A stretch of 62,450 nt of DNA from an uncultured Alphaproteobacteria bacterium (GTDB taxonomy: Bacteria; Pseudomonadota; Alphaproteobacteria; Micropepsales; Micropepsaceae), in the NCBI GenBank assembly GCA_937865685.1, contig CALMGU010000057.1, positions 1 to 62,450 on the forward strand, given 5' to 3'. The position numbers and the translations under genes were made by a program. Positions 15,795 through 24,838 of the stretch are shown in pieces (positions within the stretch are counted from its first letter, which is position 1; each line of letters starts with the position of its first letter). The notes under the pieces are model-generated. The model saw only the letters and a program-made list of their open reading frames with translations. It was not told the origin of the DNA and ran no database searches.

Positions 15795-17144
15795 ATGCAT
15801 CGACTGCCGCTCGCATTCCTGGCCTTGCTTTTCTTCGCCGCGCCGTCCCTGGCGCAGGATCAACTGCTGGGCCAGCCGCCGCGCGCCGCCCCAACGGCAA
15901 AGATCCAGATGCAGCAGCTTCCCATTGTGGATGCGACCCCGAAATTCGACGCCGCCCGCGCCACCGCCGGATATCTGGCGCGCGTCGCCGGCCCTGCCCG
16001 CGCTAGGTCGGACGCCTATTTCGAGGGCGGTTATTGGCTGTCGCTGGCGGATCTTGCCTGGGCACTGGGCGTGTCTGGACTTTTGCTGTGGCTCGGCTTG
16101 TCCGCGCGGATTCGAGACTGGACGGCGGAGCGCACGCGCAGCCGCACCTATCAAGCGATCCTGTATGTCTGCGCCTATGTCGCGATCACATTCGCCGCGG
16201 AATTTCCGCTGGCGGTTTATGAAGGCTTCTTCCGGGAACATGCCTATGGCCTGTCCAACCAGAGTTTCGCCGCATGGGCGGGCGATACCGGCATTGGACT
16301 GGCGCTGACATTGGTTGCCGCGATGATTTTCGTGCCGCTTCTTTATGCAGCCATCCGCCGGGCGCGGGAAAGCTGGTGGCTATGGGGCGCAGGCCTGGCG
16401 ATCGCGTTTCAGATCGTGGCGGCGGTGATTTATCCCATCTATATCGCCCCGCTTTTCAATCACTACAGCCCCCTGCCCGACAGCCCCTTGAAGACGCAGA
16501 TACTGTCCCTGGCGCGGGCCAGCGATATTCCAGCCGACAATGTCTGGGTGATGGATGCGTCGCGCCAAAGCAACCGCATCTCGGCCAATGTCTCCGGCTT
16601 TCTGGGCACCACGCGCATCACCTTGAACGACAATCTTTTGAAGCAAGGCACGCCGGATGAGATATTGGCCGTGCTGGGCCATGAGATGGGCCATTATGTG
16701 ATGGGCCATGTCCTGCGCGGACTGCTGCTGACGGGGTTGCTGACCATCATCGCTTTCGCGTTCCTCCATTGGGGCTTCCGCTTCGCGGTGGAAATGTTTG
16801 GCGGACAATGGCAGGTGCGGCGGGTGGACGATATTGCCGGGCTGCCGCTGCTGGCGGCCCTGGCCAGCCTGTTCTTCTTTGTCGCCACGCCGCTCACCAA
16901 CAGTGTGATACGCACCGCCGAACATCAGGCGGATATTTTCGGCCTCAACGCCGTGCGCAAGCCCGACGCTTTCGCCACTGCGATGCTGAAGCTTTCCACC
17001 TATCGCAAGCTGGAGCCGGGCAAATGGGAAGAGGTCATTTTCTTCGATCACCCATCCGGTCGCACCCGGGTGATGGATGCGATGATCTGGAAGAAGGAAC
17101 ATATCCGCGACGTGGACATCCGCGACACGGTCAGCCCGCAATGA
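15795..17144 (+). CDS. M48-family membrane metalloprotease (CAAX protease / Ste24 type)
   Basis: The 449-residue protein starts at the ATG at 15795 with ribosome site GGAG and a signal peptide (MHRLPLAFLALLFFAAPSLA). The longer open frame upstream is antisense to the TPR gene. Several membrane helices lead to the zinc motif HEMGH (residues 296-300, in LGHEMGHYVMGHVLRG), and the third zinc ligand lies in TAEHQADIFGLNAVR. The layout matches the CAAX prenyl protease 1 (Ste24) branch of M48. In bacteria such enzymes act in membrane protein quality control. The final residues run into a REP-like repeat region just after the stop. Confidence 0.93.
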   Translation: MHRLPLAFLALLFFAAPSLAQDQLLGQPPRAAPTAKIQMQQLPIVDATPKFDAARATAGYLARVAGPARARSDAYFEGGYWLSLADLAWALGVSGLLLWLGLSARIRDWTAERTRSRTYQAILYVCAYVAITFAAEFPLAVYEGFFREHAYGLSNQSFAAWAGDTGIGLALTLVAAMIFVPLLYAAIRRARESWWLWGAGLAIAFQIVAAVIYPIYIAPLFNHYSPLPDSPLKTQILSLARASDIPADNVWVMDASRQSNRISANVSGFLGTTRITLNDNLLKQGTPDEILAVLGHEMGHYVMGHVLRGLLLTGLLTIIAFAFLHWGFRFAVEMFGGQWQVRRVDDIAGLPLLAALASLFFFVATPLTNSVIRTAEHQADIFGLNAVRKPDAFATAMLKLSTYRKLEPGKWEEVIFFDHPSGRTRVMDAMIWKKEHIRDVDIRDTVSPQ

Positions 17145-17153
17145 TGCTTCGCC

Positions 17154-17226
17154 TCCTCATGCTTCGACTGGCTCAGCATGAGGATGTTCGTTTGCCCTCA
17201 CCCTGAGCTTGTCGAAGGGGTCGAAG
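17154..17226. repeat. REP-like inverted repeat pair between the M48 gene and hisG
   Basis: A unit beginning CTTCGACTGGCTCAG (from 17162) runs into CATGAGG, and a mirrored unit (about 17195-17216, CCTCACCCTGAGC then TTGTCGAAG) follows after an 11-base spacer. The two arms are imperfect complements of about 22 bases. The sequence belongs to the very common proteobacterial and sphingomonad-type REP whose false translation reads FDKLRVRANE. It fills the whole gap between two convergent genes and may act as a bidirectional terminator. Confidence 0.82.
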
Positions 17227-17227
17227 G

Positions 17228-18202
17228 CTAAGGCAATTGCTCCGCCAGCGCCGCATACAGCGGGTTGGCAGTGTCGAAGACATAATCCGCGTCCTGAGTG
17301 GTGGCGGGGGCATCGCAACCTTCGGCGCGCAAGGCGTTCACCGCATCCATCAATTTTCCCCGCGGCACCAAAAGGGAATATTCGCCGCTGGTGTCGGTGG
17401 GACGCGACAGCACGGTGGCGCTGGCGATGCGCGACAGGCTTTGCAACAGCTTCTCCGCCTCCCCATTCAGACGCACCCGCAAAATTTGCGAGGTCTTGGC
17501 CCGCGCGCGGGCATTGAGGCGCGCCAGCAGAGCCTCGCAAGCCGTCCGCGCCGCGCCATCCCAATTGGCCGTCAGGGACGCGGCGAGCTGCGCCTGGCTT
17601 TCCAGAATGGTGCCGTCTTCCAAGGTCTTCAGGCCATTGGCGGCCAAGGTGGCGCCGGTGGTGGTGATGTCCACGATCGCTTCGGCGGTACCCGCGGCCG
17701 GCGCGCCTTCGGTGGCGCCCGCGCTTTCCACGATGCGGTAATCGCTGATCCCCACTTGCGCGAAATAGCTGCGCGTCAGCTGGGTGTATTTGGTGGCGAC
17801 CCGAAGACGGCGGCGGTGCCGGTGCGCGAAGGCGGCGCAGACATCGTCCAGATCCGCCATGGTCGAGACGTCGATCCAATATTGCGGCACCGCCACCACC
17901 ACATTGGCGAAGCCGAAACCCAGCGGGCGGATCAGATGGATGCGGCCATTCAACTCCGGCGCCGCTTCGCGCAACAGATCTTCGCCGGTGATGCCCATAT
18001 GGACATCGCCCGTCAGCAGGGACGCTGCGATCTCGCCCGCCGACAGCAGCAGCACTTCGATATCCGGAAAGCCGCTCAAGGTGGCGCGATAGCCGCGCCC
18101 GCCCGCGGCTTGCTTCAGCACCGCGCCGGCATCGGCGAAATAGGCGTTGCAATCGTCCTTGAGACGGCCCTTGGATGGAATGGCCAGCGTGAGAGAGGCC
18201 AT
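17228..18202 (-). CDS. hisG: ATP phosphoribosyltransferase HisG
   Basis: HisG joins ATP and PRPP in the first step of histidine synthesis. The 324-residue protein starts MASLTLAIPSKGRLKDDC and has the family motifs DVHMGITGEDLL, RVATKYTQLTRSYF and the PRPP-loop region AEAIVDITTTGATLAANGL. It overlaps hisZ by one base (TAATG), so the two are translated together. At 324 residues it is longer than the classical short HisG (about 210) that depends on HisZ. The extra 90 residues at the C-terminus occupy the place of the regulatory domain in long HisG. Having both this tail and a HisZ partner seems usual for part of the alphaproteobacteria, but it is worth noting. Confidence 0.95.
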   Translation of the reverse strand: MASLTLAIPSKGRLKDDCNAYFADAGAVLKQAAGGRGYRATLSGFPDIEVLLLSAGEIAASLLTGDVHMGITGEDLLREAAPELNGRIHLIRPLGFGFANVVVAVPQYWIDVSTMADLDDVCAAFAHRHRRRLRVATKYTQLTRSYFAQVGISDYRIVESAGATEGAPAAGTAEAIVDITTTGATLAANGLKTLEDGTILESQAQLAASLTANWDGAARTACEALLARLNARARAKTSQILRVRLNGEAEKLLQSLSRIASATVLSRPTDTSGEYSLLVPRGKLMDAVNALRAEGCDAPATTQDADYVFDTANPLYAALAEQLP

Positions 18203-19368
18203 TACACGCCCCCTTCCTGGCGGCGCGCCGCCAGCACCCGCTCGGTGCGGATGGCGATGCCGATGGCGGAGACAGGGCGATCAGCTCCGAGCATTTCCAA
18301 CAGCGTGTCGTAACGCCCGCCACCGGCCAGCTGCACCGGCCCTTCCTTGTCGCGCGCCCACAATTCGAAAACAAAGCCGGTGTAATATTCCATGTTGCGG
18401 CCGAAACGGGCCGCGAAACGGACCTTGTCTGACGCCACGCCCAGCGACTTCAGCGCACCCAGACGCGCCTGCATGGCTTCCAGCGGCGCATCGAGCGCAA
18501 TGCCCGCATCGCGGGTGAGCGCGCGGATTTCCGCCAGCGCCTGCTCGGCGGTACCGGACACCGCCAGAAGCCGGGTGATGACGTCGGCGATCTTGGGATC
18601 CAGGCGCAGCGCGGCCGCATCCGCCGCCTGCTCCATCAACCGCTCGACGATTTCCTCGCGGGTGCGCGCGCCCTGGGGCGCATCGGCCACCAGATCCATC
18701 AGGCCTTCGATGGCGGCGTGGGATTCGCTTTGCGACAAGCCGCCCAGCGAACCCAGAAGCCGCTGTGCATCGGACGCGGCGCCCTGGGTCAAACGGCCCA
18801 GCAGCGCTTCGAAATATCCCACGCGCCAGAAATGGCGCTTCAGGCGCGCGCGCCATTGGGCGGGCACATCCAAGGCATCGACCAAGGCCCCGAACAGGGC
18901 CAGATCGCCGATCTTGACGGAAAAATCCTTCAGCCCGGCCGCGCGCAAGGCTTCGACCGTCAGCGCCATGATCTCGGTTTCGCCCGCGGCGCGATCGGCA
19001 AGCCCCAAAAGTTCCGCGCCCGCCTGGAAGAATTGTGTGGGACGATGCGGCTCGGACGGCTGATGGCGGAAAACCAGGCCGTTGTAGCAAATGCGGGCAG
19101 GAAGCGCCGTCTTGTTCTTCACCGCCTGGTGGCAGATCGGAATGGTGAGATCGGGCCGCAGGCACAAGTCGCGGCCGGACGGATCGGTCAGGGTGAAGGT
19201 GCGGCGGCGGATTTCCTCGCCCGAACGGTCCAGGAAAATGTCGGCGGGCTGCAGCACCGACGGCTCTTCGCAGACATAGCCCCGCGCGCGGAACGCGCCC
19301 AGGATCGCCTCCGCCTGGGTTTCCAGGACTTTGAGTTCGCTGCTGTTGGTGTAGGGAAAAGCCACCAT
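18202..19368 (-). CDS. hisZ: ATP phosphoribosyltransferase regulatory subunit HisZ
   Basis: HisZ is a paralogue of histidyl-tRNA synthetase that lost charging activity and serves as the regulatory subunit of HisG. The 388-residue protein keeps class II synthetase-like stretches: FTLTDPSGRDLCLRPDLTIP, YNGLVFRHQPSEPHRPTQFF (motif 2 region, with the loop altered relative to HisS) and MEYYTGFVFELW, then LAGGGRYDTLLEMLG. There is no anticodon-binding domain, consistent with HisZ. It overlaps hisS and hisG by one base at each end (TGATG and TAATG), so the three form a tight operon, hisS-hisZ-hisG. Confidence 0.94.
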   Translation of the reverse strand: MVAFPYTNSSELKVLETQAEAILGAFRARGYVCEEPSVLQPADIFLDRSGEEIRRRTFTLTDPSGRDLCLRPDLTIPICHQAVKNKTALPARICYNGLVFRHQPSEPHRPTQFFQAGAELLGLADRAAGETEIMALTVEALRAAGLKDFSVKIGDLALFGALVDALDVPAQWRARLKRHFWRVGYFEALLGRLTQGAASDAQRLLGSLGGLSQSESHAAIEGLMDLVADAPQGARTREEIVERLMEQAADAAALRLDPKIADVITRLLAVSGTAEQALAEIRALTRDAGIALDAPLEAMQARLGALKSLGVASDKVRFAARFGRNMEYYTGFVFELWARDKEGPVQLAGGGRYDTLLEMLGADRPVSAIGIAIRTERVLAARRQEGGV

Positions 19369-20849
19369 CAGCGCTTTTCCAGCATGTCTTTTATGGCACC
19401 CACAAGATTGTCACGCTTGACGCTGACCTGGGCCTGGCGCGCGCCCACCCAGGCGGCGCGGCTTTCCACCGATTTGGCCAGTTCCGCGCCCAGCGCCAAA
19501 TCCTTCAAAGTCACTTCGCCGCGCGCCCGCTCGTCGCCGCCTTCAATCACGGCCACGGCCGCGCCGCGCTTGTCGGCGTATTTCATCTGATCGCCGAACT
19601 TGCCCGTGCCGACATAGGCCTCGGCGCGCAGGCCCGCGGCGCGCAACTCGCGCACCATCTGGAAGCTGGCGGCGGCCTCGGCCTTGTCCATCACCGTCAC
19701 CACCACCAGCGGCGCAAGATCGCCGCCGGCAATGCCGCGCGATGCGAGACTCGCGATCAGGCGGCTGACGCCGATGGAAACGCCCGTGGCCGGCACGGTC
19801 TGGCCGGTGAAGCGCGCCACAAGATCGTCGTAGCGCCCGCCGCCCGCCACCGAGCCGAACACCACTGTCTCGCCCGCTTCATTCTGGACCGGGAAAGTCA
19901 GCTGCGCTTCAAACACAGCGCCCGTGTAATAATCGAGCCCCCGCACCACGCCAGTGTCGAATTGCACCCGGTCAGGTCCATAGCCGCAAGCCGCGAGCAG
20001 TTTGACAATCTGTTCCAGTTCCGAAAGTCCTGCCGCGCCGATGGCGCTGGAACCCACCAGGGTTCCGATCTGTCGCAGATGCGCATCCTCGTCGGCAGCA
20101 TCCGGCGCAACAAAAGAGAGAATGCGTGCGGCCTGTTCCGCGCTCAGCCCCGCGCCTTTGGTGAAATCACCGGATTCGTCCTTGCGGCCTTCCCCGAGCA
20201 GCGCGCCCACGCCTTGCGGCCCCAGCCGGTCCATCTTGTCGATGGCGCGCAGCACGATGCCGCGACGGACGCGGTCCTCCAGCGCGATGCCCGCGGCTTC
20301 CAATACGCCATCCAGCAATTTGCGATTGTTCAGCTTGACGATGTAGTCGCCCCGCTTCAGGCCCAAAGCCTCCAGCGTGTCGGACAGCATCATCAGAAGT
20401 TCGGCATCGGCCGATGGCGAAGCGCTGCCCACCGTATCGGCGTCGAATTGCAGGAATTCGCGATAACGTCCCGGACCCGGCTTTTCGTTGCGCCAGACCG
20501 GGCCCACCTGATAGCGGCGGAACGGCTTGGCCAGGTTCTGGAAATTGGCCGCCACATGCCGCGCCAGGGGCGCGGTCAGGTCATAGCGCAGCGACAGCCA
20601 TTGCTCGTCATCGTCCTTGAGCGAAAACACCCCTTCATTGGGCCGGTCCACATCCGGCAGGAACTTGCCCAGGGCATCGGTGAATTCGAAGGCGGGCGTC
20701 TCCAGCGGCGAGAAGCCATAGGCTTCGTAAACGCCCCGGATCGTCTCCAAAATGCGCCGTTCGGCCACGATTTCGGCCGCGCCCCGGTCGCGGAAACCCC
20801 GCGGCAGGCGTGCCTTCGGCTTGGTCGGTCGGGATTCGCCCATACGCAT
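19368..20849 (-). CDS. hisS: histidyl-tRNA synthetase HisS (alphaproteobacterial type)
   Basis: This 493-residue class II synthetase charges tRNA-His. Motif 2 is [20 protein letters not shown] followed by [12 protein letters not shown], the histidine-binding motif is [18 protein letters not shown], the HisB/motif 3 region is [16 protein letters not shown], and the C-terminal anticodon-binding domain is at about 395-493. Its motif 2 loop and HisA sequence are of the divergent alphaproteobacterial kind. Such enzymes recognise a tRNA-His without G-1, by anticodon, A73 and U72. Exactly that tRNA is encoded 0.65 kb upstream on the same strand. It is the first gene of hisS-hisZ-hisG. Confidence 0.95.
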   Translation of the reverse strand: MRMGESRPTKPKARLPRGFRDRGAAEIVAERRILETIRGVYEAYGFSPLETPAFEFTDALGKFLPDVDRPNEGVFSLKDDDEQWLSLRYDLTAPLARHVAANFQNLAKPFRRYQVGPVWRNEKPGPGRYREFLQFDADTVGSASPSADAELLMMLSDTLEALGLKRGDYIVKLNNRKLLDGVLEAAGIALEDRVRRGIVLRAIDKMDRLGPQGVGALLGEGRKDESGDFTKGAGLSAEQAARILSFVAPDAADEDAHLRQIGTLVGSSAIGAAGLSELEQIVKLLAACGYGPDRVQFDTGVVRGLDYYTGAVFEAQLTFPVQNEAGETVVFGSVAGGGRYDDLVARFTGQTVPATGVSIGVSRLIASLASRGIAGGDLAPLVVVTVMDKAEAAASFQMVRELRAAGLRAEAYVGTGKFGDQMKYADKRGAAVAVIEGGDERARGEVTLKDLALGAELAKSVESRAAWVGARQAQVSVKRDNLVGAIKDMLEKR

Positions 20850-20908
20850 TATTTTCCGCTATCGCGGGCGGGTTGTAATGGCCGCGTGGCGGAGGGGCAA
20901 GCAGGCCC

Positions 20909-20939
20909 GGGGCCGGATTTTCCTGGGAAATCCAGCCCC
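20909..20939 (-). terminator. hairpin after the small exported protein (candidate terminator)
   Basis: GGGGC-C-GGATTT (20909-20920) mirrors AAATCC-A-GCCCC (20928-20939) with a seven-base loop and one mismatch. It lies 26 bases past the stop codon of the gene to its right, before hisS. There is no T-run after it on the minus strand, so strength is doubtful. Confidence 0.4.
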
Positions 20940-20964
20940 GAAGCCCTTAATCGGACGGGGATGC

Positions 20965-21399
20965 CTACTTGGCGGGCGCCATCATGCCCCGCGCCTTCAT
21001 CTGCGCGTCCAGCTTGGTCAGGGCGTCGGTCTTTTCGGCGGCCGTGAGCTGCATCCATTCCGAATCATACCGGGCCTTGCGGGCCTGGCGCTGTTCCGGG
21101 GTTTCGGCGCGGTCCTTGGCCATCTCTTCCTTGCGGGCGGCGGCGGCCTGGTCCGCCGACATGCCCTTGGTGGCCTTTTCGCGGTCCACGATCATCATCG
21201 CCATATTTTCGCGGGAAAAGATGCCGAAGCCGCCCTGGGCGTTCATCTGCATGCCGCCCGCGGGTTTCATGGCCGGACCTGACATCGAAGGACCGGACAT
21301 GCTGGGCCCGCTCATGCTGCCGCCCGACGACTGGGCCACGGCGCCGGATGCGAGAAGCGATGCAGTCAGTGCTACGAAAGCGATACCGGACAGGCGCAT
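20965..21399 (-). CDS. small exported protein with SMSGP repeats, unknown function
   Basis: The 144-residue protein starts at the ATG at 21399 with ribosome site GGGAGAG. The signal peptide is MRLSGIAFVALTASLLASGA, followed by VAQSSGG. Next comes a short repeat run (SMSGPSMSGPSMSGPAM), then a charged helical region (AAARKEEMAKDRAETPEQRQ) ending LDAQMKARGMMAPAK. It is probably a periplasmic or secreted helical protein with a flexible Met/Gly/Pro/Ser leader. I do not recognise a family. It sits between tRNA-His and hisS on the same strand, but a functional link is not implied. Confidence 0.75.
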   Translation of the reverse strand: MRLSGIAFVALTASLLASGAVAQSSGGSMSGPSMSGPSMSGPAMKPAGGMQMNAQGGFGIFSRENMAMMIVDREKATKGMSADQAAAARKEEMAKDRAETPEQRQARKARYDSEWMQLTAAEKTDALTKLDAQMKARGMMAPAK

Positions 21400-21507
21400 G
21401 GAAACTCTCCCTGATTGTTGGCCATGATTCGTTGGCACGGCGGTTGCCCCGCTCCCGATATGTTCGACGGGAAAAGGTTCGTGGTTACCGCAAGGGGAAA
21501 AAAGGGG

Positions 21508-21584
21508 TGGTACAGTTGGGTGGGCTCGAACCACCGACCTCCGGATCCACAATCCGGCGCTCTAACCAACTGAGCTACAACTGC
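21508..21584 (-). tRNA. tRNA-His (anticodon GTG), Caulobacter-type without G-1
   Basis: The minus strand gives acceptor GCAGTTG pairing with CAACTGT, D-arm GTAGCTCAGTTGGTTAGAGC, anticodon stem and loop CCGGATTGTGGATCCGG with GTG at 34-36, and T-arm GGTGGTTCGAGCCCACC. The CCA end is encoded. The base before position 1 is T, so no G-1 is encoded; position 72 is U and the discriminator is A73. Those are the features reported for the unusual tRNA-His of Caulobacter and related alphaproteobacteria. Confidence 0.96.
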
Positions 21585-21769
21585 ACAAGCGCGGGACCAA
21601 GGCCGCGAGGGGCCGGAAGCTATGAGCGAGGCCCTGCAAAAGCAAGCCGGAATAGCCTCTTGGCGGCGGATATTCGCGCGGGTGGCGGACAGGCTGGCAG
21701 CGGTGCGCGCCGCGCTTGGCAGCGACCGGAAAAAATGTATCGTCTTGAAGACCTTGCTGGGAATCTTTG

Positions 21770-22861
21770 ATGCGGCGCTTTATCCTGGGAATTACGCTTC
21801 TGGCCGCTCTGATCGGGGCGTTGGCCCTTTATTGGGTCACAAGGCCTCTGCCGGTGCTTACGGTCACCACCTGGCCGGGGGCTTACGGCCATGCCCAGCG
21901 CGCCGCCTTGATCGAGCCCTACCGCGAGGTCGCCCGCGTCAACATGCACGCCAATGAGTGGGAGGGCGACCTGGGGGACCTGTCCCATTCCATCGCCAGC
22001 CACACCTACAAGGGCGACGTGATCGACTTCGAACTGCCCAAAGCGATCGAAGCCTGCCGCATGGGCCTTTTGGAGAAATTCGACGCCGCCAGCCTGCCAG
22101 CGGGGATCGACGGCGCCCCTGCGGCGCATGATTTCGTGAACGGCGCGCTGGGGGAATGCTGGGTGGCCAGCGTCGCCTATTCCCAGGCGATCCTGTTCGC
22201 CAAGGACAAATTCGCGGGCGGAGCGCCTGCAACCGCCGCCGACTTTTTCGACGTCGCCCGCTTCCCCGGCGCCCGCGCCTTGAAGCAGGGCGCCAAGCTC
22301 AACCTGGAACTGGCGCTGCTGGCAGATGGCGTGGCGCCGCAGGATGTCTACAAGACATTGGAAACCGACGCGGGCGTGGCCCGCGCGTTCCAGAAGCTGG
22401 ACACGCTCAAACCGGGACTGATCTGGTGGCGGGCGGCCGGCGAGCCCGCCCGGCTGGTTCGAAGCGGACAGGCCGCGTTCTCCACCGTGCTGAATGCGGA
22501 CATTTTCGATGCCCGCGCCGATTTGCCGGGCGTGATCTGGGACCGCCAGCTTTACGAGTTCGATGTCTTCGGCGTGCCCAAAGGCAATCCCAAGAAAGAC
22601 ATGGCGATGGACTTCATCCGCTATGCCACCAGCGCCCGTCCCCTGGCCCGGATGGCCAACCGCATCGCCTATGGGCCGGCCCGGCGCTCGGCCTTGCCGC
22701 TGGTGGGGGACAATCCGGAATTCCATGTCGCGATGCGCCCCTTCCTGCCCACCGCGCCCGCCAATTTCGCCACCGCCTTCGCGGTGGACGATGCCTGGTG
22801 GCTGGCGCATGGCGCGCCGCTGGAAGCCCGTTTCGCGGCATGGGCCGCCGCGCCCAACTGA
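21770..22861 (+). CDS. periplasmic solute-binding protein, PotD/spermidine-like family
   Basis: The 363-residue protein starts at the ATG at 21770 after GGGAATC; a TTG just before it is less likely. An N-terminal helix (FILGITLLAALIGALALYWV) acts as signal or anchor. The rest is a bacterial extracellular solute-binding fold of the PotD/AfuA type (LTVTTWPGAYGHAQRAALIE, DVIDFELPKAIEACRMGLLE, NGALGECWVASVAYSQAILF). Such proteins deliver polyamines or similar small ligands to ABC importers. The genes that follow encode a peptide-type importer, which has its own peptide-binding protein further on, so the ligand and partner of this one are uncertain. Confidence 0.85.
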   Translation: MRRFILGITLLAALIGALALYWVTRPLPVLTVTTWPGAYGHAQRAALIEPYREVARVNMHANEWEGDLGDLSHSIASHTYKGDVIDFELPKAIEACRMGLLEKFDAASLPAGIDGAPAAHDFVNGALGECWVASVAYSQAILFAKDKFAGGAPATAADFFDVARFPGARALKQGAKLNLELALLADGVAPQDVYKTLETDAGVARAFQKLDTLKPGLIWWRAAGEPARLVRSGQAAFSTVLNADIFDARADLPGVIWDRQLYEFDVFGVPKGNPKKDMAMDFIRYATSARPLARMANRIAYGPARRSALPLVGDNPEFHVAMRPFLPTAPANFATAFAVDDAWWLAHGAPLEARFAAWAAAPN

Positions 22862-22959
22862 CGGACATTACCGAACCGACAGGCGCCACCGATTGACAGA
22901 CCTTGGTGCCGCCCCCTGAATGGGCCAGAGATAACACACCACATCATGCTCCGGCCCCG

Positions 22960-23904
22960 ATGATCGGCTACGCCCTTAAACGCTTTCTCGGTGCGCTGCC
23001 CACGCTCTTCATCATCGTCACGGTGGCCTTTTTCATGATGCGCGCGGCCCCAGGCGGGCCGTTCGATGCCGCCCGCAAGCTGCCGCCGGAGATCGAGCGC
23101 AACGTCAAGGCCGCCTACAATCTCGACAAGCCGCTGATCGTTCAATACGGCATCTATTTGGAGCGGCTGGCGCAAGGCGATCTGGGCCCTTCCTTCAAGA
23201 ACAAGGATTTCACCGTCGCGCAACTGATCGGCATCGGCCTGCCCGTCAGCGTGCGGCTGGGCCTTCTGGCGATGGCATTGGCGGTCAGCCTGGGCGTGAG
23301 CCTGGGGGTATGGGCGGCGCTCCGGCAAAATCAGTGGCAGGATTATTCGGTGATGACCGTGGCAATGTTCGGCATCACCGTGCCTACCTTCGTCACCGCG
23401 CCGCTCCTCACCCTGCTGTTCGGCGTCTATGGCGTGCATATCTTCGGCCTGGAATTCAATCTGCCGGTGGGCGGCTGGAACGGCGGCGCCTGGCGCAACA
23501 TGGTGCTGCCGGTGGTGGTGCTGTCGCTGCCTCAGATCGCCATTATCGCCCGGCTGACGCGTGGCAGCATGATCGAAGTTTTGCGCTCCAACTATATCCG
23601 CACCGCCAGGGCCAAGGGGCTTTCGGCCAACGCCGTGGTGCTGCGCCATGCCTTGCGCGCGGCGCTTCTGCCGCTGGTGAGCTATCTGGGTCCGGCGGTG
23701 GCGGGCATTCTCACCGGCTCCTTGATCGTGGAAGAGATTTTTGGCGTTCCGGGGATCGGGCGCTATTTCATCCAGGCCGCGCTGAACCGGGACTATACGC
23801 TGGTGATGGGCGTGGTGATTTGTTACGCGGCGCTGATCGTTCTGCTGAACTTCATCGCCGACATGATCTATGGCCTGCTCGATCCCAGGGTCAGGCTGTC
23901 ATGA
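22960..23904 (+). CDS. peptide ABC transporter permease, OppB/DppB type
   Basis: The permease of about 314 residues starts at the ATG at 22960 (MIGYALKRFLGALPTLFIIV), the usual OppB beginning; the open frame extends 19 codons further upstream without family likeness. Typical features are APGGPFD after the first helix, five to six membrane segments, and the EAA loop RTARAKGLSANAVVLRHALR that contacts the ATPase. The stop overlaps the next start as ATGA. It forms the channel with the OppC-type protein. Confidence 0.95.
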   Translation: MIGYALKRFLGALPTLFIIVTVAFFMMRAAPGGPFDAARKLPPEIERNVKAAYNLDKPLIVQYGIYLERLAQGDLGPSFKNKDFTVAQLIGIGLPVSVRLGLLAMALAVSLGVSLGVWAALRQNQWQDYSVMTVAMFGITVPTFVTAPLLTLLFGVYGVHIFGLEFNLPVGGWNGGAWRNMVLPVVVLSLPQIAIIARLTRGSMIEVLRSNYIRTARAKGLSANAVVLRHALRAALLPLVSYLGPAVAGILTGSLIVEEIFGVPGIGRYFIQAALNRDYTLVMGVVICYAALIVLLNFIADMIYGLLDPRVRLS

Positions 23905-24821
23905 CGCCGGCCGCCCGCAAGGCCGAAACCTTGGAACGCGCTTTTGCCGGCCGCAGCCTGTGGGCCGATGCCAGAGCCCGGCTGTTCCGCAACAAAGCCG
24001 CCGTGACAGGTATGGTCGTGCTGGGCACCGTCGCGCTGCTTGCGCTCTTCGCGCCGTTCGTGTCGCGCTTTGCCTATGACGGGATCGATTACAACGTGGT
24101 GACCTGTGCGCCGGATTGGTGGCCTTTCGAAGCGGCTTGCAAGGCGGGCGCCGGCCATTGGTTCGGCACCGACACGGTGGGCCGCGATTTGTTCGTGCGC
24201 GTGCTCTATGGCGCGCGCGTGTCCTTGGCGGTGGGCTTTGTCGCCACCTTGGTGTCGCTGGTGATCGGCGTGCTTTACGGCGCCACCGCCGGTTACTGGG
24301 GCGGCCGGGTGGACGCGCTGATGATGCGGGTGGTGGATATCCTCTATTCCCTGCCCTTCATTTTCTTCGTCATCATTTTGATGGTGATGTTCGACCGCAA
24401 TTTCTATTTGATGTTCGTCGCCATCGGCGCCGTGGTCTGGCTCACCATGGCGCGCATCGTGCGCGGCCAGACCCTGTCGGCCAAGCAGAAGGAATATATC
24501 GAAGCCGCCCGCGCCGCGGGCGTTTCGCCCTTCGGCATCATCACGCGGCACATCATTCCCAACGTGGTGGGCCCGGTGGTGGTCTATGTCACCTTGACCG
24601 TGCCGGACGTGATCCTGATCGAAAGCTTCCTGTCCTTCCTGGGATTGGGCATTCAGGAACCCCTGACCAGCTGGGGCGTGCTGATTGCGGACGGCGCCAA
24701 CACCATGGAATCGGCCCCCTGGATGCTGGTCTTCCCGGCCTTGTTCATGGCGGTGACCCTGTTCTGCTTCAACTTCATCGGCGACGGCCTGCGCGACGCG
24801 CTGGACCCGAAAGATCATTGA
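23901..24821 (+). CDS. peptide ABC transporter permease, OppC/DppC type
   Basis: The 306-residue permease starts with ATG overlapping the oppB-like stop by four bases. It has the N-terminal OppC leader (ADARARLFRNKAAVTGMVVL), the periplasmic loop with HWFGTDTVGRDLFVRVLYG, and the cytoplasmic EAA loop EYIEAARAAGVSPFGIITRH followed by IIPNVVGPVVVYVTLTVPD. It pairs with the preceding permease. The downstream ATPase gene begins 17 bases after its stop. Confidence 0.95.
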   Translation: MTPAARKAETLERAFAGRSLWADARARLFRNKAAVTGMVVLGTVALLALFAPFVSRFAYDGIDYNVVTCAPDWWPFEAACKAGAGHWFGTDTVGRDLFVRVLYGARVSLAVGFVATLVSLVIGVLYGATAGYWGGRVDALMMRVVDILYSLPFIFFVIILMVMFDRNFYLMFVAIGAVVWLTMARIVRGQTLSAKQKEYIEAARAAGVSPFGIITRHIIPNVVGPVVVYVTLTVPDVILIESFLSFLGLGIQEPLTSWGVLIADGANTMESAPWMLVFPALFMAVTLFCFNFIGDGLRDALDPKDH

Positions 24822-24838
24822 TGGGGGATCATTGAAGC

